Part shown: piece by piece, positions 13,287-22,232 of the stretch
How the letters are laid out: every line of letters starts with the position of its first letter
Position numbering within the stretch: position 1 is the first letter of the stretch
NCBI GenBank assembly: GCA_905234775.1
Contig: CAJOJC010000013.1
Location: 1-33,338 of the forward strand
DNA: 33,338 bases
Direction of reading: 5' to 3'
Source: an uncultured Bacteroidales bacterium
GTDB lineage: Bacteria; Bacteroidota; Bacteroidia; Bacteroidales; UBA932
Made by a program: the position numbers and the translations under genes
Notes under the pieces: generated by a model
The model's database searches: none
Seen by the model: only the letters and a program-made list of their open reading frames with translations
Told to the model about the DNA's origin: nothing

Positions 13287-16200
13287 ATGGAAAGTCCCAA
13301 AAGAATTTTTGTGGAGAAGAAGGATGGTTTCCGAGTCGAGACCCAAAGCCTGCTCCGCGATTTCAATGAGAATCTCTCCCTGCAGCTCAGTTCGCTGCGG
13401 CTCGTAAAGGTATACGACCTCTTCGGCTTTACTCCGGAACTCCTGGAGAAGAGCCGTTATACGGTCTTCGGCGAGAAAGTGACCGATCTGGTTACGGATT
13501 CCTATCCTCTGGACTGCAAGCATCTCGCGGTAGAGTATCTGCCCGGTCAGTTCGACCAGTGCGCCTCGTCTGCCGAGGATTGCGTCCACCTCATAGACCC
13601 CAAGGCGGACATTCGCATCAAGAGCGCGCGTTTGCTGATCTTCCCGCCGGACACCTCGGACGAGGCCCTGGCCCGTATAGCATCTTACTATATCAATCCG
13701 GTAGAATCCCGTAAGAAGGACCTCTCGGTTATAAGGGAGAGCGAAAAGGCAGACATCAGAGCTGTCGAAGACCTTTCGGGCTTCCGCGCGATGGCTCCGG
13801 ATCAGTACGCCGCCTTCTGTAAAGAGAAGGGCCTTGCTATGAACGCAGACGATCTCGCAGAGGTCGTGAGTTACTTCAATAAAGAGGGACGCGACCCTTC
13901 GGAGCCGGAACTCCGCATTCTCGATACTTATTGGAGCGACCATTGCCGCCACACTACCTTCACCACCGAAATTCAGGAAATCACGGTTGACGACTCCTTC
14001 CTGAAAAAAGAACTTCAGGATTCGCTACACCTATTTAATAATATGCGCAGCGAACTGGGCCGTACTGACAAGCCCCTTTGCCTTATGGAGCTTGCGACCA
14101 TCGGTGCCCGCTGGCTGAAGTCCAAGGGCATACTCGACGACCAGGAACAGAGCGAAGAGAACAACGCCTGCAGCATCTACATCAACGTAGATGTAGACGG
14201 TGAGATTCAGAAGTGGCTTCTCATGTTCAAGAACGAGACTCATAACCACCCTACGGAAATAGAACCGTTCGGCGGGGCGGCGACCTGCCTCGGCGGCGCT
14301 ATCCGCGACCCTCTGTCCGGGCGCTCGTACGTCTATCAGGCGATGCGCGTGACCGGAGCGGGCGACATTACCGCCAAGGTCTCGGAAACCATTCCCGGGA
14401 AGCTCCCTCAGCGAATGATTTCGCGCAAGGCTGCGGGTGGTTATTCCAGCTACGGAAACCAGATCGGTCTCGCTACCACCCACGTAAGGGAGATCTATTC
14501 CGACGGCTATACTGCCAAGCGCATGGAAATCGGCGCCGTAGTTGGCGCCGTAAAGGCCTCGCAGGTGCGCCGCGAAAGTCCCGTCGCTGGCGACATAATA
14601 CTGCTTCTGGGCGGTGCCACCGGCCGCGACGGAATCGGCGGCGCAACCGGCTCGTCGAAACAACATACCGAAGCCTCGCTCGAGAGCTGCGGATCAGAGG
14701 TCCAGAAGGGCAACGCCCCCGAGGAGCGCCAGCTCCAGCGCCTCTTCCGCCGCCCGGAGGTGACGGAACTTATAAAGAAATCCAACGACTTCGGCGCGGG
14801 CGGCGTCAGTGTAGCGATAGGCGAACTCGCTGCCGGACTCGACATATACCTGGACCGTGTCCCCGTCAAATACTCCGGCCTCAATGAGACCGAGCTTGCG
14901 ATAAGCGAGTCCCAGGAGCGAATGGCGGTGGTGATCGAAGCGGCCGATAAGGAGCGCTTCATGGAACTCTGTGCGGCGGACAATGTCCGTGCGACCCATG
15001 TGGCGGACGTAACCGATTCGGGCCGGATGAGGATGTACTTCCACGGTGCGAAGGTATGCGACCTTTCCCGCGCGTTCATCGACAGCGCCGGAGCGCGCCA
15101 CTACTCGAAGGCCGCAATCTCGGCCGTCGAAGACCGCAATCCCTTCGTCCGTGAGCCCGAAGGCGGCTCGTTGGAGGAGAAGATGGCCGCAGTGATGGCT
15201 TCGCCCAACGTGGCCTCGCAGAAGGGCCTCGTAGAGATGTTCGATTCCACGATCGGCCGCTCGACAGTGCTCATGCCCTACGGCGGCGCGCGTCAGGCCA
15301 GCGAGACCCAGGTTTCGGTCCAGAAGATTCCGGTCGCCGGCGTGACCAACACCGCCAGCATCATGGCCTTCGGCTTCAACCCCGACCTCGCCCTCTGGAG
15401 CCCGTACCACAGCGCGGCTTATGCCGTGGTGGAGGCGTGTACGAAGGTCGCGGCCGCGGGAGCAGACTGGAGCCGGATGCGCTTCTCGTACCAGGAGTAC
15501 TTCGAGCGCATGACGAAGGACCCCCATACCTGGGGTAAGCCGCTGAGCGCCCTTCTCGGCGCGCTGAAGATGCAGGCAGCCCTCGGACTCCCGTCCATCG
15601 GCGGAAAAGACTCGATGAGCGGCACCTTCGAACATATCCATGTCCCCCCGACCCTCGTTGCCTTCGGCATCACCACGGTCGATGTGAGGGATGTCATTTC
15701 GACCCCGTTCAAGAAGGCCGGCAATAAGATATACCTCCTTCGCCATACCCCCACGGCCGATTACATGCCCGATACCGAACAGCTCAAGCGGAATTGGAGC
15801 TGGCTGCGCGAGCGCATCAAGGCCGGAGAGGTAGTCTCGGCATGGTCGCTGAGCTACGGCGGAATCGCCGAGGCCCTCGTCAAGATGGCGATGGGCAACT
15901 CCCTGGGAGTGAAGGTAGAGCTGCCGGAAGATGAGCTCTTCTCGCTGAGCTATGGCTCCATAGTCATGGAGTCGGCCTGCGAACTCGAGGGAGCCGAACT
16001 GCTCGGCGAAGTCACTGCGGGCGATATCTGTATCAATGGCCATTCTATCCCGCTCGCACGCTTGGAAGAGGCCTACGAAGGCCGCTATTTCGATATTTAC
16101 CCGCCGCGTGTCAAGATGCCCGATCAGGTCGGGCATGACGAATCGGTCGGGCATGACGAATCGGTCGGGCATGACGAATCGGTCGGGCATGACGAATCGA

Positions 16201-17039
16201 TCGCTGTCATTGCCGGCTGCGACCGGCAATCTTCCGGGAACCTGGTTTATCCCGGTGAGCCGGTCGAGCATCCCGTCGTCTGCATGCCCGTTTTCCCGGG
16301 CACGAACTGCGATTATGACACGGCCAAAGCGTTCCGCAAAGCGGGCGCGGAGGTCCGTCCGTTCATATTCCGCAACCTCAGCGGCCAGGAAGTGCTCGAA
16401 TCGATCGAGGAACTGAGCCGCAGGATCGAAGAGTCGGACATCCTCGCTTTCTGCGGAGGATTCTCGTCCGGCGACGAACCCGACGGCAGCGGCAAGTTCA
16501 TAGCCAGCGTCATATGCAATGCCCGCGTGAGCGCGGCAATCGGCTCGCTCCAGAAGCGCGGCGGCCTTATCCTGGGCATCTGCAACGGCTTCCAGGCCCT
16601 CGTAAAGAGCGGCCTGCTCCCTTACGGAAAGGCCGGCAGCGTGACCCCGGATTCCCCGACCCTCTTCAAGAACGATATCAATCGACATATCTCCCTTATA
16701 GCCCGTACTACAGTTGCTTCTACCAACTCGCCCTGGCTCGCCGGGATGAAGATAGGAGACACACACAGCATCGCTTTCTCCCACGGCGAAGGAAAGTTCG
16801 TCGTCGGCGAAAAAGAGGCGAGGGAACTGTTCTCACGCGGTCAGGTAGCGTTCCGCTATCTGGACAATCCCAACGGATCGTACTACGACATAGAGGGCAT
16901 CCTCAGCCCGGACGGCCATATCCTCGGCAAGATGGGCCATTCCGAGCGCTATGAGGAAGGCCTTTATAAGAATATCAGCGGCGAATGCCGTCAGCCCATA
17001 TTTGAAAACGCAGTCCATTATTTCAGAAAAGACCGATGA
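13287..17039 (+). CDS. purL: Phosphoribosylformylglycinamidine synthase, PurL with fused PurQ domain
   Basis: 1250 residues. The synthetase part carries LRILDTYWSDHCRHTTF, FKNETHNHPTEIEPFGGAAT, the second catalytic half with GGKDSMSGTF and a conserved ATP-binding region. The C-terminal glutaminase shows VCMPVFPGTNCDYDTAKAF, FCGGFSSGDEPDGSGK, ILGICNGFQALV (nucleophile Cys1099), SHGEGKF and MGHSERYEE. It appears complete and catalytically competent, and turns FGAR plus glutamine into FGAM. The overall form (RIFVEKKDGFRVE start) resembles the clostridial single-chain type rather than the Bacteroides type as I recall it. Residues 948-971 are four exact copies of VGHDES, inserted in the link between the two halves. 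The gene starts three bases after a terminator-like U-run. Confidence 0.95.
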   Translation: MESPKRIFVEKKDGFRVETQSLLRDFNENLSLQLSSLRLVKVYDLFGFTPELLEKSRYTVFGEKVTDLVTDSYPLDCKHLAVEYLPGQFDQCASSAEDCVHLIDPKADIRIKSARLLIFPPDTSDEALARIASYYINPVESRKKDLSVIRESEKADIRAVEDLSGFRAMAPDQYAAFCKEKGLAMNADDLAEVVSYFNKEGRDPSEPELRILDTYWSDHCRHTTFTTEIQEITVDDSFLKKELQDSLHLFNNMRSELGRTDKPLCLMELATIGARWLKSKGILDDQEQSEENNACSIYINVDVDGEIQKWLLMFKNETHNHPTEIEPFGGAATCLGGAIRDPLSGRSYVYQAMRVTGAGDITAKVSETIPGKLPQRMISRKAAGGYSSYGNQIGLATTHVREIYSDGYTAKRMEIGAVVGAVKASQVRRESPVAGDIILLLGGATGRDGIGGATGSSKQHTEASLESCGSEVQKGNAPEERQLQRLFRRPEVTELIKKSNDFGAGGVSVAIGELAAGLDIYLDRVPVKYSGLNETELAISESQERMAVVIEAADKERFMELCAADNVRATHVADVTDSGRMRMYFHGAKVCDLSRAFIDSAGARHYSKAAISAVEDRNPFVREPEGGSLEEKMAAVMASPNVASQKGLVEMFDSTIGRSTVLMPYGGARQASETQVSVQKIPVAGVTNTASIMAFGFNPDLALWSPYHSAAYAVVEACTKVAAAGADWSRMRFSYQEYFERMTKDPHTWGKPLSALLGALKMQAALGLPSIGGKDSMSGTFEHIHVPPTLVAFGITTVDVRDVISTPFKKAGNKIYLLRHTPTADYMPDTEQLKRNWSWLRERIKAGEVVSAWSLSYGGIAEALVKMAMGNSLGVKVELPEDELFSLSYGSIVMESACELEGAELLGEVTAGDICINGHSIPLARLEEAYEGRYFDIYPPRVKMPDQVGHDESVGHDESVGHDESVGHDESIAVIAGCDRQSSGNLVYPGEPVEHPVVCMPVFPGTNCDYDTAKAFRKAGAEVRPFIFRNLSGQEVLESIEELSRRIEESDILAFCGGFSSGDEPDGSGKFIASVICNARVSAAIGSLQKRGGLILGICNGFQALVKSGLLPYGKAGSVTPDSPTLFKNDINRHISLIARTTVASTNSPWLAGMKIGDTHSIAFSHGEGKFVVGEKEARELFSRGQVAFRYLDNPNGSYYDIEGILSPDGHILGKMGHSERYEEGLYKNISGECRQPIFENAVHYFRKDR
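16128..16199 (+). repeat. Four exact 18-bp tandem repeats inside purL
   Basis: gtcgggcatgacgaatcg is repeated four times without change (16128, 16146, 16164, 16182), each unit encoding VGHDES. It is preceded by atgcccgatcag and followed by a perfect 8-bp hairpin attgccgg-ctgcga-ccggcaat (16209-16230). The whole block resembles a dispersed genomic repeat family that I recall from other bacteria (protein forms such as MPDLIGHL on the other strand), here inserted in frame. Confidence 0.9.
16209..16230. repeat. Short hairpin next to the purL repeats
   Basis: ATTGCCGG and CCGGCAAT pair perfectly around a 6-base loop. It lies within the coding region and is part of the same inserted block as the 18-bp repeats. 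It is not a terminator, since no U-run follows. Confidence 0.7.
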
Positions 17040-17749
17040 AAAAAGAACTTATTTTTGAAGGAAACGAAAAGCGTATCTACGCCGACGACAACCCGAACCA
17101 GGTGATATTTCACTTTAACGACGTGGTAGTCGCCTACAATGGCGTCAAGCGCGCCCGACTCAAGGGAAAGGGCATCCTTACGAACCGGATATCCTCTATC
17201 CTGCTCGGCCATCTGAACGACTGCGGTGTACCTACTCACTTCATCGAGAGGCTCGACGAGCGCGAGCAACTCTGCCGCAAGATCGAGATCATTCCCCTCG
17301 AGGTGGTGGTCCATAACAGGATGGCCGGAACTCTCGCCTCCAAACTGGGAGTCGAAGACGGTTTCAAGCCCCGCAACACGATAGTGGACCTGTGTTACAA
17401 CAACGACGAACTCGGCGACCCCCTCGTCAACAGGGACCAGGCCGTGGCGCTTGAGCTTGCCAGCTATGAGGATCTGGACAGGATGCTCGTGATGGCCAGA
17501 CGCGCCGGCAGTCTTCTCACCGAGCTTTTCCATAAAGCCGGTATCGAGCTGGTCGACGCAAAGATAGAGTTCGGCCGCGCCTCAGACACGGGAGAGATTA
17601 TCATTTCCGATGAAATCAGTCCGGATACCTGTCGCCTCTGGGACGAAGAGACTCAGGAAAGACTGGACAAAGACCGTTTCCGCCTGGATCTCGGAGACGT
17701 TATCCCGGCATACACCAAAGTACTTGAAAGATTAGAATCCATACAGTAG
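17036..17749 (+). CDS. purC: Phosphoribosylaminoimidazole-succinocarboxamide synthase
   Basis: 237 residues, the usual bacterial length. It carries all main SAICAR-synthetase patterns: IFEGNEKRIYADDNPNQVIF at the start, KGKGILTNRIS, IIPLEVVVHNRMAGTLASKL, DELGDPLVNRDQAVAL, ELVDAKIEFG and IISDEISPDTCRLWD. It joins aspartate to CAIR using ATP. The ATG overlaps the purL stop (ATGA) and purF follows directly after its TAG, so the gene sits in the middle of the operon. This is the more canonical of the two family members in the window and very likely carries the pathway step. Confidence 0.95.
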   Translation: MKKELIFEGNEKRIYADDNPNQVIFHFNDVVVAYNGVKRARLKGKGILTNRISSILLGHLNDCGVPTHFIERLDEREQLCRKIEIIPLEVVVHNRMAGTLASKLGVEDGFKPRNTIVDLCYNNDELGDPLVNRDQAVALELASYEDLDRMLVMARRAGSLLTELFHKAGIELVDAKIEFGRASDTGEIIISDEISPDTCRLWDEETQERLDKDRFRLDLGDVIPAYTKVLERLESIQ

Positions 17750-19108
17750 ATGGGAGTTTTGGCAGTTTATGGCGTCAAAGACGCCGCAGCGCGGATCTAT
17801 TACGGTCTGCACAACCTACAGCATCGCGGACAGGAGGGCGGCGGAATAGCCACCTTCGACCAGTCCGGCAAGTATTACCGCCACCGTGGGCTCGGGCTTC
17901 TGAGCGAAATCTTCACCAACGGTGAACTCAACCACCTTCCCGGCGAGATGGGTATCGGCAGCGTCAAGTATGCCAACGATGCCCAGAGCGGCCTGGAGTG
18001 TGTGGAGCCTCTGTTCTTCCACCACAGGGGAGGAGACTTCGCCGTTGCCTCGGACGGTAATGTCGTCAACGCCAGGCAGATAGCAGATTATCTGGAGAGG
18101 CGCGGCGTCATCTTCCAGACCGGTATGCACAGCGAGATCCTGGCCCACCTTATCAAGAAAACGGCCGGTGAAGACCGAATCGTGAACCTTATCAAGGCCC
18201 TCAATATGATGGAGGGCGGTTTCGCCTTCATCATCATGACCCCCAGCCGAATCTACGCATGTCGCGACAAACATGGAATCAAGCCCTTGTGTCTGGGCGA
18301 GATCGACGGGGGCTACGTCGTGAGCAGCGAGTCCTGCGCGTTCGAGATCATGGGCGCTAAGTTCATTCGCGACATCGAGCCGGGCGAGATCCTCTCGCTC
18401 GATGCCCACGGAATCCGTTCGACCACCTATTCCCGCTACAGCCGCCACCGTATGTGTGCGATGGAATACATCTACTTCGCCCGCCCGGACAGCGACATAG
18501 ACGGTTGCAACGTCCATCTCTACCGTAAGGAAGCCGGCCGTCGCCTTGCCCGCGAATGCCCGGTTGAGGCAGACGTGGTCGTGGGAGTCCCCGAATCGGG
18601 CTCGAGCGCCGCGATGGGCTATGCCGAAGGCAGCGGTATCCCGTATGAGATGGGCCTGGTCAAACACAAATACGTGGGCCGTACGTTCATCCAGCCCGTC
18701 CAGTCCATGCGCGAACTCGGCGTGAAGATGAAGCTTTCTCCCGTCCACAGCATAGTGAAGGGCAAACGCATAGTGCTCGTAGACGACTCGATCGTCCGTG
18801 GAACCACCTCGCTCAAGATAGTGAAACTACTGCGTGATGCCGGCGCAACCGAGGTCCATGTCCGCATCGCCAGCCCGATGATGCGCTTCCCCTGCCACTA
18901 CGGAGTCGACACCTCCACCCGCGAGGAGTTGCTCTGTTCGACCCGCGGCCTCGAAGAGGCATGTAAGATGATCGGGGCCGACTCGCTGGGCTACCTCAGC
19001 CCGGAATCGACCCGCGACTCCTGCTTCGGCTGCGCAGATCCCTGCCAGGCCTGCTTCACTGGAGAATATCCTACCTTATTGTACGACGATCAAAACAGCG
19101 AAGACTAA
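17750..19108 (+). CDS. purF: Amidophosphoribosyltransferase PurF with degenerate glutaminase domain
   Basis: 452 residues. The C-terminal phosphoribosyltransferase half is intact: GVPESGSSAAMGYAEG, LVKHKYVGRTFIQPVQSMRE and the PRPP loop VLVDDSIVRGTTSLKI. Cys positions that hold a 4Fe-4S cluster in the Bacillus-type enzyme are present (RMCAMEYIYF, FPCHYGVD, DPCQACF). The N-terminal glutaminase half keeps LQHRGQEGGGIA but begins MGVLAVYG, where the family begins MCG. The nucleophile Cys is missing. So are other glutamine-site residues: GHVRY is GSVKY (Arg to Lys), HNGN is SDGN (Asn to Asp), and SDSE is MHSE (Asp to His). The start is fixed, since the purC TAG lies directly before the ATG in the same frame. 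It should form phosphoribosylamine only from ammonia, or rely on another protein. Confidence 0.93.
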   Translation: MGVLAVYGVKDAAARIYYGLHNLQHRGQEGGGIATFDQSGKYYRHRGLGLLSEIFTNGELNHLPGEMGIGSVKYANDAQSGLECVEPLFFHHRGGDFAVASDGNVVNARQIADYLERRGVIFQTGMHSEILAHLIKKTAGEDRIVNLIKALNMMEGGFAFIIMTPSRIYACRDKHGIKPLCLGEIDGGYVVSSESCAFEIMGAKFIRDIEPGEILSLDAHGIRSTTYSRYSRHRMCAMEYIYFARPDSDIDGCNVHLYRKEAGRRLARECPVEADVVVGVPESGSSAAMGYAEGSGIPYEMGLVKHKYVGRTFIQPVQSMRELGVKMKLSPVHSIVKGKRIVLVDDSIVRGTTSLKIVKLLRDAGATEVHVRIASPMMRFPCHYGVDTSTREELLCSTRGLEEACKMIGADSLGYLSPESTRDSCFGCADPCQACFTGEYPTLLYDDQNSED

Positions 19109-19114
19109 ACAACT

Positions 19115-20146
19115 ATGGCAAAATCATACGAAGAGTCCGGCGTGAATCTCGAGGCCGGATATGAGGTAGTCAGGCGCATCAAACAGCATGTCGCTTCTAC
19201 AGCCCGCCTCGGATCAATGGGCAATATTGGCTCCTTCGGAGGCATGTTCGACCTCTCGTCGCTGGGCGTGCGGGAGCCGGTTCTGGTGAGCGGAACCGAC
19301 GGAGTCGGGACCAAGCTCAAGATCGCTTTCGCGATGGACAAACACGATACGATAGGAATCGACGCTGTAGCGATGTGTGTCAACGACGTCCTTGCCCAGG
19401 GCGCAGAGCCGCTGTTTTTCCTTGACTACATTGCACTGGGCCACAACATCCCCGCGAAGGTTGAGGCTATCGTAGCTGGTGTCGCGGAAGGTTGCCGCCA
19501 AGCTGGCTGCGCTCTCGTAGGCGGCGAGACCGCCGAGATGCCGGGCATGTATGCCGACGGAGAATACGATATCGCAGGCTATACTACGGGCGTTGTGGAG
19601 AAGTCCCATCTTATCGACGGCAGCAAGGTTAAAGTTGGCGACGTCCTTGTAGGCATAGCCTCCAGCGGCGTCCATTCCAACGGCTTCAGCCTCGTCCGAA
19701 AGATAGTTGCAGACGCGGGCCTTAAATACACCGACGAAATCCCCGAATTCGGGGGCCGCAAGCTGGGCGACGTCCTGCTTACCCCGACCAAGATCTATGT
19801 GAAGCAGATGCTGAAGGTGATTCGCGAGTGTGATGTCCATGGAGTAGCCCACATAACGGGCGGCGGCTTCGACGAAAACATACCGCGTGTGCTGCGGTCT
19901 GGCCAGGGTTTGGAGATTGTTGAAGGCAGCTGGGAGATACTTCCGGTATTCAAGATGCTCGAAAAGTGGGGCGGAGTGCCACATCGCGAGATGTTCAACA
20001 TCTTCAACATGGGTATAGGAATGGTGGTCGTTCTGGATGCCTCCGAGGCTCCGAAGGCTGTCTCAATACTCGAGGCCTGCGGAGAAAAGGCCTCTGTAAT
20101 AGGTAAGGTAACCGGCGAGCCCGGAGTAAATATCATTTTGAAATGA
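19115..20146 (+). CDS. purM: Phosphoribosylformylglycinamidine cyclo-ligase
   Basis: 343 residues, the usual PurM length. Signatures: [17 protein letters not shown] (ATP-binding strand), [40 protein letters not shown] and [17 protein letters not shown]. It closes the imidazole ring of AIR from FGAM with ATP. The gene starts six bases after purF and overlaps purN by ATGA. Nothing unusual was seen. Confidence 0.96.
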   Translation: MAKSYEESGVNLEAGYEVVRRIKQHVASTARLGSMGNIGSFGGMFDLSSLGVREPVLVSGTDGVGTKLKIAFAMDKHDTIGIDAVAMCVNDVLAQGAEPLFFLDYIALGHNIPAKVEAIVAGVAEGCRQAGCALVGGETAEMPGMYADGEYDIAGYTTGVVEKSHLIDGSKVKVGDVLVGIASSGVHSNGFSLVRKIVADAGLKYTDEIPEFGGRKLGDVLLTPTKIYVKQMLKVIRECDVHGVAHITGGGFDENIPRVLRSGQGLEIVEGSWEILPVFKMLEKWGGVPHREMFNIFNMGIGMVVVLDASEAPKAVSILEACGEKASVIGKVTGEPGVNIILK

Positions 20147-20712
20147 AGCATTTAGCCGTTTTTGCGAGCGGAACCGGAACCAACTTCGAGGCAATCGCCA
20201 GCGCATGCGCGGACGGGCGCATCCCAGGGGCCAGCGTAGAACTGATGGTATGTGACAAGCCCGGTGCGGCCGTTATCGAAAAGGCAGCCCGATATGGGGT
20301 CGAGACATTCGTCTTTTCGACGAAAGACTATGCCTCGAAGGCGGATTTCGAGGCGGAGATAGTCAGAAGACTTGATGAGAAGGGGATAGACCTCATTTGT
20401 CTTGCCGGTTATATGAGAATAGTGGGGGAGGTTCTGCTGAAAGCGTACGGTGGAAAGATAATAAATATCCACCCTTCGCTCCTGCCGGCCTTCAAGGGCG
20501 CGCATGCAGTAGAGCAGGCTGTCGCCTATGGAGTCAAGGTATACGGCATCTCCATCCACTGGGTCGACGAACAGCTCGACGGCGGAAAGATAATAGCCCA
20601 GCGCGCCTTCCCGTATGAGGGCTCCGATCCTGAAGAGGTCCACCGCATCGGGCAGAAAATCGAACATGAACTTTATATTGAAACCATAAACAAAATACTA
20701 TGCGAGCGTTAG
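20143..20712 (+). CDS. purN: Phosphoribosylglycinamide formyltransferase
   Basis: 189 residues. It shows the PurN start [32 protein letters not shown] with the folate-site region, [20 protein letters not shown] (catalytic His and the conserved HPSLLP) and [15 protein letters not shown] with the catalytic Asp. It formylates GAR with 10-formyl-tetrahydrofolate. It overlaps purM by ATGA and its end overlaps purH by 13 bases, showing tight coupling. Confidence 0.95.
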   Translation: MKHLAVFASGTGTNFEAIASACADGRIPGASVELMVCDKPGAAVIEKAARYGVETFVFSTKDYASKADFEAEIVRRLDEKGIDLICLAGYMRIVGEVLLKAYGGKIINIHPSLLPAFKGAHAVEQAVAYGVKVYGISIHWVDEQLDGGKIIAQRAFPYEGSDPEEVHRIGQKIEHELYIETINKILCER

Positions 20713-22229
20713 TAAGTGTTAGCGACAAGAGCGGCCTGGTGCCGTTCGTAAAAGGTCTGGTAGACCTGGGATGGGATATAATCGCCACCGGCGGAACTCA
20801 GAAACTGCTGGAATCCGAGGGAGTAAAGACTATCGGCATCTCCGAAGTCACCGGTTTTCCGGAGATTTGCGACGGCCGTGTGAAGACCCTTCATCCCAAG
20901 GTCCATGGCGGCATCCTTGCCCGCAGGGACGTTCCCGCCCATATGGAGACACTGAAGGAGAACGGAATCGAGACTATCGAACTGGTCTGCGTCAACCTTT
21001 ATCCGTTCCGTCAGACTATCGCAAAGGAAGGAGTTACCCTGGAAGATGCCATCGAGAATATCGACATAGGCGGTCCTTCGATGGTCCGCAGCGCAGCGAA
21101 AAACTGGAAGGATGTAACTATAGTGTGTGATCCGGCAGACTATGATACCGTATTGGACGAGCTTCGCAGGGATGGTTTCACTTCCGACGAAACCCGCCTC
21201 AAGCTTTCGGCCAAGGCTTATACACATACGGCTGAATACGATGCCTGCATCGCTACCTACATGCGTGCCCAGGCCGGCCTTAACGAGAAACTCTTCCTGG
21301 AGTACGATCTGAAGCAGGGCCTCCGCTACGGCGAGAACCCTCATCAGAGCGCTAAATTCTACGCGGCCCTCGAGCCCGTTCCGTTCTCGCTCGCTTTTGC
21401 AGAGCAGATTCAGGGTAAGGAACTGTCCTACAACAATATTCAGGACGCAAACGCTGCTCTGAATGTGCTTCGCGACTTCGAGGAGCCCTTCTGCGTAGCT
21501 CTTAAGCACATGAATCCCTGCGGCGCTGCAGTCGGAAAGACTATCGAAGAAGCCTGGCAGGCGGCTTATGAGGCGGACAAGGTCAGCATCTACGGAGGTA
21601 TCGTAGGAGTCAATCGCACCCTTACCGCAGAGGTTGCCCTTGGGATGAAGCCCATCTTCCTCGAGATAGTTATCGCTCCGGACTACACCCCCGAGGCTCT
21701 CGAGATTCTTTCCACAAAGAAGAACCTTCGCGTGATGAAGGTGGATATGACCCGTTCTTTGGCCCCCGTTCCTCAGTATATCAGCGTTAACGGAGGCCTT
21801 CTCTCTCAGCAGCTGGATACTCAGGTAGAGAAGGTCACTGCGGGGATGTGTGTTACTAAAGTTAAGCCTACAGAGGCTCAGCTCGCAGACGCTAACTTCG
21901 GTTGGAAGATAGTCAAGCATGTCAAATCCAACGCAATCGCGGTCGTGCGCGATAACCACACGATAGGAATCGGCGCAGGCCAGACCAATCGCGTAGGATC
22001 GGCTCTCATTGCGCTGGAAGAGGCAAAGAACGCCGGCTTTACCGAGGGTATTGTGCTCGCATCCGACGGCTTCCTGCCTTTCGACGATACCGTAGCCCTC
22101 GCAGCTCAGTACGGAGTGACAGTTATAGTGCAGCCCGGCGGCAGCATCCGCGACGAGGACGCCATCAAGAAGGCTGACGAGCTCGGAATAACGATGCTCT
22201 TTACAGGAGTACGCCATTTCAAACACTAG
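20700..22229 (+). CDS. purH: Bifunctional AICAR formyltransferase / IMP cyclohydrolase
   Basis: 509 residues. The N-terminal IMP cyclohydrolase (MGS-like) part shows [50 protein letters not shown] and NIDIGGPSMVRSAAKNW. The C-terminal AICAR transformylase part shows LRYGENPHQSAKFY, CVALKHMNPCGAAVGK (catalytic Lys-His) and IGIGAGQTNRVGSA, with ASDGFLPFDDTV near the end. It makes the last two steps to IMP. Its first codons lie inside the end of purN and it is followed by purD after three bases. Confidence 0.96.
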   Translation: MRALVSVSDKSGLVPFVKGLVDLGWDIIATGGTQKLLESEGVKTIGISEVTGFPEICDGRVKTLHPKVHGGILARRDVPAHMETLKENGIETIELVCVNLYPFRQTIAKEGVTLEDAIENIDIGGPSMVRSAAKNWKDVTIVCDPADYDTVLDELRRDGFTSDETRLKLSAKAYTHTAEYDACIATYMRAQAGLNEKLFLEYDLKQGLRYGENPHQSAKFYAALEPVPFSLAFAEQIQGKELSYNNIQDANAALNVLRDFEEPFCVALKHMNPCGAAVGKTIEEAWQAAYEADKVSIYGGIVGVNRTLTAEVALGMKPIFLEIVIAPDYTPEALEILSTKKNLRVMKVDMTRSLAPVPQYISVNGGLLSQQLDTQVEKVTAGMCVTKVKPTEAQLADANFGWKIVKHVKSNAIAVVRDNHTIGIGAGQTNRVGSALIALEEAKNAGFTEGIVLASDGFLPFDDTVALAAQYGVTVIVQPGGSIRDEDAIKKADELGITMLFTGVRHFKH

Positions 22230-22232
22230 AAT

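Noticed and set aside
16128..16199. CRISPR array
   Set aside because: The units are contiguous, without spacers, and lie in frame within purL.
14694..16784. A 696-codon open frame on the minus strand opposite purL
   Set aside because: It is a shadow of purL caused by codon bias in GC-rich DNA; no recognised domain, and purL itself is certain.
17036..17760. An upstream start that would give PurF its N-terminal cysteine
   Set aside because: The purC TAG stands in frame directly before the ATG, and no other frame gives MCG.
20709..22226. A 505-codon open frame on the minus strand opposite purH
   Set aside because: Exact antisense shadow of a certain gene, no family resemblance, no promoter.
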